A stretch of DNA of 64,000 nucleotides, from the NCBI GenBank assembly GCA_947846985.1, contig CANTUZ010000005.1, positions 4,030,001 to 4,094,000 on the forward strand, read 5' to 3'. How positions within the stretch are numbered: position 1 is the first letter of the stretch; every line of letters starts with the position of its first letter. A model generated the notes under the pieces. It did no database searches. It saw only the letters and a program-made list of their open reading frames with translations, and was not told the DNA's origin. Positions 49,768-57,772 of the stretch are shown one piece after another. The DNA is from Fratercula arctica (taxonomy: Eukaryota; Chordata; Aves; Charadriiformes; Alcidae). Both the position numbers and the translations under genes were made by a program.

Positions 49768-49857
49768 CCCCCCCACCCCCCCCCCAACCTCTTTGTACAA
49801 GTGGGGACGAACAGGAGCTGGAGACCCCACCCCCCCCCCGCCGCCCCCCGACTCCCC
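49768..49857 (-). promoter_or_regulatory. G-quadruplex-prone C/G runs upstream of FGF19
   Basis: Two clusters of C runs (49768-49786 and 49826-49857) give many runs of at least three G on the minus strand with very short loops. This satisfies the usual G4 pattern. Their role is not known from sequence. Confidence 0.55.
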
Positions 49858-50585
49858 AGAGGCGAGGCCAGCCCGCATCCCAGGTGCCAGGCTCCATCTA
49901 GTGACACAGCCGGGGATGGCCGGGCTGCGGTAAAGCCCGGGAGCAGCGCCGGCCCGCCCAGAGGCGCCGTACCGGGCCGTACCGGGTCGTACCGGGCCGC
50001 CCCGTCGCGGCGGGAGGCTGTGCCCCGCCGGCTGCCGGTAACCGGGAACGGCGGTACCGACCCTGCCCTGGGCGGTGAGAGGGGCTTGCGGTCCCCGGAA
50101 CGGGGCTGCACGGCAGGACCGGGGAGTCGCAGTGGCTTTGGCAAGGGGCAGGGTCCTACTCTGCCTTGCCCGAGGCTGGTTTCCCTTAGCGAGGTGTAAA
50201 AAGCATTCCCCGAATTTTATTCCCCACCTCCGCATGGCCGCTGGATGGGGTTTGATGTACACTGGTCCAACCCCCCCGGTCCCCTTCCCGGCGCCCACAG
50301 CAGGGCAGGGGCTGCGGGACCGGCAGTGCCGCCCGTCCATCCCGTCCCCTCGGGGACCGCCGGGGTCCGGGGACCGAGGAGGTGAAAAGTGCGGCCGGAG
50401 GCTCGAAGTGGGAAAAGCTGGGAGGTAGGGATGGGGAGGGAGCGACTTCAGGGTGTCCCCTGCGACATGATGTCATCCGATCAATATTTTCGGGGGGAGT
50501 GACCGATCCGACCAACTCCCGCTATGAAATGGGCTCTATATTGGAGCTGGATGCAGCCGAATCGATCGGGCTGATAAGGGAGAGC

Positions 50586-50592
50586 TATAAAA
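50586..50592 (+). promoter_or_regulatory. FGF19: FGF19 TATA box
   Basis: TATAAAA followed by GGCCGGGG lies 121 bp before the start codon, predicting transcription start near 50615-50622. A GATAAG (GATA-type) site is just upstream at 50572-50577, and CGATCGG/ATCGATCGG motifs are nearby. No ATG lies between the TATA box and the start codon. Confidence 0.8.
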
Positions 50593-50712
50593 GGCCGGGG
50601 GGCCGGCTTCCCCCGCGCTCCATCCCCGAGCCGCAGCCAGCGCAGCCAGCGCCCGGCCGCCGCTCCGCGCCCCTCCGCTCCCTCCCGCGCCTCTCCGCGC
50701 CCCTCCCGCGGC

Positions 50713-50932
50713 ATGGGGCCGCCCCCCGCCGCCCTGGCGCTGCTGGGGCTCGCCGCCGCCGCCGTCGTGTCGCTGCCGCTGCCCGACGCCGGTCCCCACG
50801 TCAACTACGGGTGGGGGGAACCGATCCGGCTTCGGCACCTCTACACCGCCAGCAAGCACGGGCTCTTCAGCTGCTTCCTGCGCATCGGCGGCGACGGGCG
50901 GGTGGACGCTGCCGGTAGCCAGAGCCCGCAGA
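50713..50932 (+). CDS. FGF19: FGF19 coding exon 1
   Basis: 220 bases encode residues 1-73 plus one base of Ser74. The donor is CAGA|GTGAGT, phase 1, the same phase as FGF4 intron 1. A 234-codon open frame antisense to it is a product of the high GC content. Confidence 0.96.
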
Positions 50933-53900
50933 GTGAGTACCGGCGGCACCGCGGGGTGGACGGGACGGGATGGGACGGGACGGTTCCGCGGAGCCAACCG
51001 CCGTTTTTTCCCTCTGTCTCCGCAGGTCTGCTGGAGATCCGCGCCGTGGCGGTGCGCACCGTGGCCATCAAGGGCGTGCGGAGCTCCCGTTACCTCTGCA
51101 TGGACGAGGCGGGGCGGCTGCACGGGCAGGTGAGCTGCGGCCATCCCGCACACCGGTCCCGGCGGCTCTAAACCCGGGATGGCCTTTCCCGAGGGCGCTT
51201 TCCAGCCCGGCCGCCGCGCTGAAGCGGCAGGCGAGACCAAAGGGCTGACATGGTTTTGTTACGGCTGCGGCTGGTAATGGGTTAACAAAGCTTTCGGGTC
51301 TCCCCCACCCCCTTTTCTCCATAGGAGCGGTGATTCTTGTCACTGTTACTGCCTGAAAGGCCATCAGGATTATTAGAATTCAGCAAGGAACATCATTTAG
51401 AACGCCAAGTATGTGTATGTGTTGCATGTCCCCCACCAAAATATACTGAAAATACAGTCCAGGGAAAAACTGTGTTTATGTTTAAAAAGCCTCATCGGTG
51501 GGTGGCTGCGTTTCTGCCGCAGAAATAGATTAAGTTGGGCCATAGAATCTAAATAATTTAATCTGAACAATGTCTCACTGTTCAGGTCAGGTATTCTAAA
51601 AAAAAAATATATCCTTGGAATAATATATCCTTGGAAAAAATATATCCTTGGAAAAAATATATCCTTGGGAAAAATATCCTTGGAAAAAATATCTCCTTGG
51701 AAAGGAGATGCAGGCAGATGGCTGCCAGGCAGACAAATCCCAGAAACACGGGATGCCATCTCTTAGGTAGTACCAAACAGAAACGGGATTTTGAGGGGAA
51801 GAAGGACTCTTCTCTGCTGTCTCGCTTCTGACCTGTGATAACTGCACACCTGCGGGGTTCCAAGAGGTTGAGGAGTTGAGTGACCCGCTGACACCACTTT
51901 GTTAGGTCATGCTTTTTTCCCTAGGTATGTCAGCGTATCAGCTAGTCATTATCAGTGATATGAACTTGTTTGTGAAGCCGCGTGAGTAAGTTGCCAACTC
52001 TCGAGTTTGAAGGGTAAGAGTCAGATTCAGTCTGTGTGTGATTGCTTTACAGGAGCCTGAGTTTCACAGAGCGATGGCTTTTTATTGTGCAATAGTAAAG
52101 GTACAGCTTGATTCTGCTCTGATTACTCTGGCAAAATTTCTGCTGATTTCAATCGGGCAAGGATTTGGCCCATTGTCAAAGGTCCCAGTATCTTTAATAA
52201 GAGCAATACCAATACAGTGATGGTTTTTAATGCATTTATAACATAGAACTAAGCCTTTCTTTCTGAATTTCCTTGCTTTTCTGGGCTAGAATCGATTGAT
52301 GCTGTGATAAGTTGCATAGGTTCAGACAATATGGTAGGACAATCATTAGCTTAGTGTTTTAATGTATATCCGAAGCAAAATGATCAATGAAAACAAAGCA
52401 GAGCCTTGATCCTGCTCCCATCGGAGCTGCCAGCTGGACTTTAGCAGTCACAGAATTTTAAGATAGCTTTGGTATAACACCGTTTTTAAGTCATATACAT
52501 ATGCCTTGGATGAGACTGGGTTTGTTGGTGTATAGTATTAATTGCGGAGTTTTTTTACTGCAAATACAATGGCTTGTAGCCATGCTGTCACATCCCTATG
52601 TCGTGGACACCTGCTGTCACCTCTCTGCCAACAGCCCCGGCCGGCGGCTCTGCAGGCAATTCTTTGCCTTGTCAGCGCCGCGCTCAGGAGTGGAAGAACG
52701 AAAGGGCAAATACGGTGTCTGGGGACTGAACTGGGCAACCACTTGCACTCCGGAAACATGCCCTTTTTTAACACTGGAAAACTGGTGACTTGGGCTGATT
52801 TTTGAATGTGCAGTGTGCCATAGTCCGTAGTTCAGGGGAAATCGCCTCACTGCTTAATATACTGAGATACTATAAATTCCTCCTGTGACAAAAATAACCT
52901 GGAAAGAGTTAAAGTGCGTTTGGCGCTTATTTAAAAAAAATACACTAGAGGCAATCCCAATGAAATGAAGAGGGAATGGTCTAGTTGAGACACGGGAGGC
53001 GCAATCAATAACTGCTATTTGCAATGCACACATGCTCAAGAAGCTTTTTTATTTCATCATCCTTGTTAGTGAGGCTGAGCACTCATAGAAATAAGGACAG
53101 CTAAAAATTCAGCCATAAATTTGTGTCATAGACACATATTTTTCTGAGATATAATTTGTGTAGAAGGCTAAATATTGTGTAATTTTATTTGGAAAAAAAA
53201 ATGACTTTTAAAAAATTACTTGATTAGTTTAAAGAGTGCTTTTAAAAGACAACCAAATGTATGCACTTAATCATACTCCATATTATTAAGAGTGTTCAAG
53301 AAACAACTGAAGAGTATCAAATATGCTCGCTATTCAGACGGGCAGAGCGTTCATGGAAGGACACTTTTATTACTGCAGACTGAGACATAATCGGCAATTG
53401 TCTTTTATTGACCGTGAGTTCAGTCACCTGGAGTGGCTGAGCCTGAAATAGCACCCGAGTTGTAGGAAATACAGTGCTTGTGTAAGGATCTGGAAAGGTC
53501 TGACCTGGTGATGCAAACTCCTAATACACGATCTGTACAGTGCATCAGAAATTTATTTCTACCAATTCATACCTAAGCAAATACCTTCTTCTACATAAAA
53601 TCTTAACTTGCCCTGTTATTAACTTGACGGTTCTACCTCTAACTAATGTCTAGTGAGCAAGTAACACCGTGTTAACTGGTCTTTTGTAATTTCAGCAAAT
53701 GCTAAGTAAAAAAAAAAAAAATGGAAATTACCTTTTTAGTATCGTTTTACTGATTGGCCAGGTTTGCGAAAGCCAACATTGACAGCGCTGCCTTTCTACA
53801 GACCTTATCCTGAAGCCCTTAACACAGGCAAATCTCCAGTGGAGCCAGAGTTTTATACCTGAGGATTGCTGGATTAGCTCCCATGACTGCAGTTAAGCGC

Positions 53901-55402
53901 TGTCAGCAATTAAGGACAGTGTATCTAAATGAGCACTGTCACCTGAGGTTCTTTTTCCCTGTGCTCAGGACAGGATAAGTGTGGTAGCTGTGGAGAAGTG
54001 CACATCCAGGATTCAAACCTTATTTAATGTGATGGACGTGCAGGAAATTCAGGAGTTCTGGATTAGGTCTTTTAATTGCCTCAAAACCCAAAATGCCATA
54101 GCGTGTGCAATGTGGGGAGCTCGAGTGGAGTAGGAATAGGAATAGGCATAGGATAGGGTAGAATAGCATAGCATAGCATAGAATAGCATAGCATAGCATA
54201 GCATAGAATAGAATAGAATAGAATAGAACAGAATAGAACGGAACGGAACGGAACGGAATGGAACAGAATGGAACAGGAATAGCACAGAATAGAATAGCAT
54301 AGAATAGAATAGAATAGAACGGAATGGAACAGGAATAGCATAGAATAGAATAGCATAGAATAGCATAGAATAGCATAGAATGGAATAGAATGGAATAGAA
54401 TAGAATAGAATAGAATAGAATAGAATAGAATAGAATAGAATAGAATAGAATAGAATGGAACGGAACGGAATGGAATAGAATGGAACGGAACGGAATGGAA
54501 TGGAACGGAATGGAATGGAATGGAACGGAATGGAACAGGAATAGCATAGAATAGAATAGCATAGAATAGAATAGAATAGAATAGAATAGAATAGAATAGA
54601 ATAGAACGGAATGGAACAGGAATAGCATAGCATAGAATAGCATAGAATAGCATAGAATAGAATAGAATAGAATAGAATAGAATAGAATAGAATAGAATAG
54701 AATAGAATAGAACAGAACAATTTCAGTTGGAAGGGACCTACAACGATCACCTAGTCCAACTACCTGACCACTTCAGGGCACTTCATCTTGGTGTCTGTGG
54801 TCCATTGCTGAAGGAGCAGTCAGCAGAGCAACGGCTCCCACCTGCATCCCCGCAGCAGCCTGGCAGAGAGGCGGCGGGCAGCCCACCAGCGTGGATCTGG
54901 CAGCAGGGTCTTCAAGGTGCACCCAATTGGGGCCCCCACGACAAGCCAGAGGGACACCCCCACTGCCAGCAGAGGGAAAAGGGCTGGTGGCATCCAAGGT
55001 TTATGTTGTTGTTGAATACAACGGGTCTGGTGGGTGTATTTGTAATTCTCGTTACTCCTTGCTGTTCAGCTTAGGTATTCCACTGAGGATTGTTCCTTCG
55101 AAGAGGAGATTCGTCCAGACGGCTACAACGTATATAGATCAAAAAAATACGGAATATCGGTGTCTTTGAGCAGTGCCAAGCAAAGACAACAGTTCAAAGG
55201 AAAAGATTTTCTTCCCCTGTCTCACTTCTTACCCATGATCAACACTGTGCCCGTGGAGACGACAGACTTTGGCGAATACGGTGATTACAGCCAGGCGTTT
55301 GAGCCGGAGGTGTACTCCTCGCCTCTGGAAACGGACAGCATGGACCCCTTTGGCATCACCTCCAAACTGTCGCCGGTGAAGAGCCCCAGCTTTCAGAAAT
55401 GA
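50713..55402 (+). CDS. FGF19: Fibroblast growth factor 19 (three exons, complete)
   Basis: Joining 50713-50932, 51026-51129 and 55070-55402 gives 218 codons and a TGA stop (human FGF19 is 216). It is an endocrine-class FGF that signals through FGFR4 with beta-Klotho in bile-acid and metabolic control, and in birds also in otic and neural induction. Residues 1-20 are a signal peptide. PHVNYGWGEPIRLRHLY at 28-44 is the FGF19 N-terminal signature. The trefoil core follows. The C-terminal tail has SSPLETDSMDPFG at 191-203, including the D200-P201-F202 beta-Klotho contact, and ends SPSFQK. C98 and C116 match one human disulfide. C54 is present, but its human partner is alanine (A66) here. Start: first ATG after the TATA box, good Kozak context. 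Confidence 0.97.
50933..51025 (+). other. FGF19: FGF19 intron 1 (93 bp)
   Basis: A very short GT...AG intron with acceptor TGTCTCCGCAG. Its middle carries five G runs of at least three bases (50953-50979) on the coding strand. Confidence 0.92.
51026..51129 (+). CDS. FGF19: FGF19 coding exon 2
   Basis: 104 bases, exactly the length of FGF4 exon 2, encode the rest of Ser74 through Gln108 (LLEIRAVAVRTVAIKG... GRLHGQ). Donor CAG|GTGAGC, phase 0. Confidence 0.97.
51598..51702. repeat. Tandem repeat of TATATCCTTGGAAAAAA units
   Basis: Six copies of a 15-18 bp unit (ATATCCTTGGAAAAA) lie in FGF19 intron 2, with small length changes in the A run. Minus-strand frames through it read as repeated FFPRIYFF and are artefacts. 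Confidence 0.92.
52104..52172. repeat. Possible relic of an ancient amniote repeat
   Basis: TTGATTCTGCTCTGATTAC... CTGATTTCAATCGGGCAAGGATTTGGCCCA resembles the GATCCTGCTCC / GACTTCAATGGGAGCAGGAT.TGGCCC inverted theme of old reptile/bird repeats. A second hint (TTGATCCTGCTCCCATCGGA) is at 52407-52426. Confidence 0.4.
54126..54720. repeat. (TAGAA)n / (GGAAT)n pentanucleotide array
   Basis: About 595 bp are built from pentamers TAGAA, TAGCA, GGAAT and GGAAC. A longer phrase, GGAACAGGAATAGCA followed by TAGAATAGAATAGCA-type units, recurs near 54271, 54326, 54535 and 54612, so there is higher-order structure. The segment 54453-54538 is mainly GGAAT/GGAAC. The array ends flush against a CR1 3' terminus at 54720. 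The 190-233-codon FYSILFY-type frames on the minus strand are artefacts of the repeat. Confidence 0.95.
54718..54778 (-). mobile_element. CR1 LINE 3' terminal fragment (minus orientation)
   Basis: TTTCAGTTGGAAGGGACCTACAACGATCACCTAGTCCAACTACCTGACC is the reverse complement of a CR1 3' UTR end. The usual ATAGAATCATAGAAT terminus is replaced by the long TAGAA array, which suggests the array grew from the CR1 terminal repeat. The distal limit is approximate. Confidence 0.85.
55070..55402 (+). CDS. FGF19: FGF19 coding exon 3
   Basis: 333 bases encode residues 109-218 and TGA. It holds C116, the EEEIRPDGYNVYRS block, SLSSAKQRQQFKGKDF and LPLSHFLPM. A tail about six residues longer than human between LSHFLPM and SSPLETD follows, then the beta-Klotho-binding C terminus. 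Confidence 0.97.
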   Translation, partial: LRYSTEDCSFEEEIRPDGYNVYRSKKYGISVSLSSAKQRQQFKGKDFLPLSHFLPMINTVPVETTDFGEYGDYSQAFEPEVYSSPLETDSMDPFGITSKLSPVKSPSFQK

Positions 55403-55406
55403 CTCT

Positions 55407-55408
<2 letters not shown>

Positions 55409-55450
<42 letters not shown>
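55409..55450. repeat. (CA)n microsatellite in the FGF19 3' UTR
   Basis: About 20 CA units begin 6 bases after the TGA stop. Likely length-polymorphic. Confidence 0.95.
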
Positions 55451-55452
<2 letters not shown>

Positions 55453-56007
55453 TTAAAGAAATATTGCAGAATACTGCAGGGTTTTTTTAGCTTTTCATGT
55501 AGTGATATTTCAAACTTTTTTGTGTATTTCAGTACAGAGCCAGCCTTTTCCTTGCCATGTGTTGTACCTGTAAGAGATGAGTGCCCAGGGGCTATTGTAT
55601 AGTCAAAAGAATTGCCTACCCGCAGTTTTAGTTGGAAAAGGGTTAAATAAGAAAAGCTTAACAGCTTCATCAGAGTTCCTCCATTACCGTGGTGATGATA
55701 AAATACTTATAATTTTTCTACATCAACTTCATTGCCATGTATGTTCTCTTCACCTGTTAGCTCTGCTCATAGGAGCAAACGCAGAAAACCTTTTTTCCGG
55801 TCACAGGGAGGTTAACGATCTCGTAGCTTCAGAGGCCTTAAAGACAAGCATTTGGAACACAACACAATTAAGGGAAACCCAGCAAATGCGGCGACGCGAG
55901 CTAGGCTTAACGCTGTTTCTTGAAAAGCCCCTGACAACGTTCTGGGAAAACTTTCTATTGAAAGCTTACCACTGAAAAAACAATTCCGCTTGTATATTGT
56001 GCTTTTT

Positions 56008-56054
56008 CTTCCCTTAGGAAATAAGGGAAGGAAAAATTTCTTCCTTCCCTTATT
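56008..56054 (+). promoter_or_regulatory. FGF19: Overlapping hairpin arms in the FGF19 3' UTR
   Basis: CTTCCCTTA at 56008-56016, TAAGGGAAG at 56022-56030 and CTTCCCTTA at 56044-56052 form two alternative stems that share the middle arm. The downstream stem is longer: 56020-56033 pairs perfectly with 56041-56054 over 14 bp around a 7-base loop. Confidence 0.85.
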
Positions 56055-56775
56055 GCTAGAGGGTACTTTGGAAAACCGGATCTTTGATTTTTTTTTTTTA
56101 TTTTTTTTTTTTTTAAAAAAGGCTAATTTATGTTCGCTGTGGGATCAGCATCGTCCAGCAGAGTTCTCCTTCACATTAGTGAGAATTCGGTGTGCGGTTG
56201 GAAGAGTGCACAGAACGAGCATTTATGTTCATCAGGCAGGGAATGAGCAGTTCAGATTAGCGTTTAAATTACGGTTCTGTCGTATATAAGCATGCATGTC
56301 GTTAGCAAGCGGAGAGAAAGGCTGGAAATGGATGATGTATAGGTCAAATCAATCGCAAAATAGGTTTTCGTGTTTAACCTTTAACCATCAGGAATTCTTT
56401 CAAGTCCCTTCCAGGCTTGATTCTGCGTCCGTGGGAATCAGCGGAGAAGCAGTTTAGTGACTTAAGTCCCGCAGAACTGCGTCAAGCCGCGCCGTTCTTC
56501 TTGCGGGAAGGGATTATGAGTACCTCGTGGCCAAAAACGCAGATGTCTGATGTCTTCAGTTCTGTTCTCCCCTTCTAACGATTCGATGAGGGAATGACCA
56601 AGGTAAAAGCAAAGAAAAAAAGAGAAAAAAAAAAAAAAAAAAGCAATGCAAAAAAAGTGTTCAGGAATTCTACTCGTTTCCAAAGGTTCATTTGTAACAG
56701 AGATTTCTATATCAAAAAAATCTTTCCTGGAAATACTGGTGTTCTTCTGACCTAGCACTTCATTGCCAATGCAAT

Positions 56776-56848
56776 ATTTATAATTAATTTATTGAATACA
56801 TACATCTGTTTATTTTGTTACTGTTATTTATGCTCAAAATTCTATTTA
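56776..56848 (+). promoter_or_regulatory. FGF19: AU-rich element cluster in the FGF19 3' UTR
   Basis: Four ATTTA pentamers in 73 bases of AT-rich sequence, about 130 bases before the polyadenylation signal. This is the usual arrangement of class I mRNA-decay elements, consistent with a transient signalling mRNA. Confidence 0.6.
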
Positions 56849-56973
56849 TATACTCCTGAAGGTGGGTTTTTTAGTTGTAAGAAATTTTGTGAAGTTTTGT
56901 AATCAGGAAATTTTAGCAAACAATAACTTTTTAAATTCCTGTGCATTATCAGTAGTGTAATGTGTACATTTGC

Positions 56974-56979
56974 AATAAA
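56974..56979 (+). terminator. FGF19: FGF19 polyadenylation signal
   Basis: TGCAATAAAAAG is followed by CATCTTCAACACAGA and a T/G-rich stretch (TCTTTTGTCACTCCTTTAG). Cleavage is expected near 56995-57002. Confidence 0.75.
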
Positions 56980-57436
56980 AAGAAAATCATCTTCAACACA
57001 GAAATCTACCGGACTCTTTTGTCACTCCTTTAGTCTAGAGACCTCAAGGAGCTTTAGCAAACTGTTGGCATCGGGCTCCGCAGCAGCCGTGTGAAGATGG
57101 TGTCCCTTGTGAAGGTGGCGGAGTTGAGATACAACGGACAAGGAGGGACAAAGGGGTTTTCCCAAAGCCAGGCAGCGAATGCCAGGGCTGGAATTCCAGT
57201 CTCTCTGCTGCTAATTACTGATGAGCTCCATGGGAAATAGCAAGTCTAAGAACAGTCTCTCTGTTACGGAAGGGTTTTGGAAACAGCTTATTAAATTTTG
57301 ACCTTGGGATAGGTGACGGTCACTCCGTCTAGTCCTAAGTTATTACCCTCTTGCTAGAAGAAATGAGTGAAGCTCAGCTTTAAGCTGTGTGAGCGTGTCC
57401 TGATGTTTCCCTCCCATTTCGCATCACCCAATCATT

Positions 57437-57772
57437 GAATAGAATCATAGAACCATTTAGGTTGGAAATGGCCCTTAAGATCATCAAGTCCAACCATCAA
57501 CCCAACACTACCAACTCCACCACTAACCCATGTCCCTCAGCACCACGTCTACAGGTCTTTTAAGCACCTCCAGGGATGGCGACTCCACCACTTCCCTGGG
57601 CAGCCTGTTCCAATGCCTGACAACCATTTTGGTGAAAAAATTTTTCCTAATATCCAACCTAAACCTCCCCTGGCACAACTTGAGGCCATTTCGTCTTGTC
57701 CTATTGCCTGTTCCTTGGGAGAAGAGACCGACCCCCACCTCGCTACACCCTCCTTTTAGGAAGCTGTAGATC
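57437..57772 (-). mobile_element. CR1 LINE 3' fragment (minus orientation)
   Basis: AATAGAATCATAGAACC, GTTGGAAATGGCCCTTAAGATCATCAAGTCCAACC, GGCAGCCTGTTCCAATGCCTGACAACC and CCTAATATCCAACCTAAACCTCCCCTGG are CR1 3' landmarks of a subfamily different from the 16.2 and 37.3 kb copies. About 335 bp. The 71-codon minus-strand frame inside is the eroded end of the CR1 reverse-transcriptase ORF. Confidence 0.93.

Larger units (their letters stand above)
49830..51250. promoter_or_regulatory. FGF19: CpG island over the FGF19 promoter, exons 1 and 2
   Basis: High GC with dense CG dinucleotides covers about 1.4 kb, including the promoter, exon 1, intron 1 and exon 2. It contains three tandem GTACCGGGCC-like 10-mers at 49969-49998. 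The composition drops back after about 51.25 kb. Confidence 0.8.
51130..55069 (+). other. FGF19: FGF19 intron 2 (3940 bp)
   Basis: GT...AG intron with acceptor GCTGTTCAG. It contains a 17-bp tandem repeat at 51.6 kb, possible ancient repeat relics at 52.1 and 52.4 kb, a large TAGAA array at 54.1-54.7 kb and a CR1 end beside it. I looked for an FXR-type IR-1 site, known in the mammalian FGF19 intron 2, and found no good one. Confidence 0.85.
55403..57000 (+). other. FGF19: FGF19 3' UTR
   Basis: Runs from the stop to just beyond AATAAA at 56974. It contains a CA microsatellite 6 bases after the stop codon, a set of strong hairpin arms at 56008-56054, T/A homopolymers at 56088-56120, a poly-A at about 56626-56642 and an AU-rich block with four ATTTA motifs at 56776-56848. 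Confidence 0.75.

Noticed and set aside
50536..51240. 234-codon minus-strand frame opposite FGF19 exons 1-2
   Set aside because: It is antisense to a confident gene in a GC-rich CpG island, where long shadow frames are expected.
53496..53506. AGGTCTGACCT as an FXR/nuclear-receptor IR-1 in FGF19 intron 2
   Set aside because: The half-sites are 5 bp around a single T. A true IR-1 needs 6-bp half-sites (AGGTCA-N-TGACCT), so the match is too short to claim.
54020..54750. Three overlapping minus-strand frames of 190-233 codons reading FYSILFY-type repeats
   Set aside because: All are readings of the TAGAA/GGAAT array, which lacks stops in these frames because of its pentamer composition.
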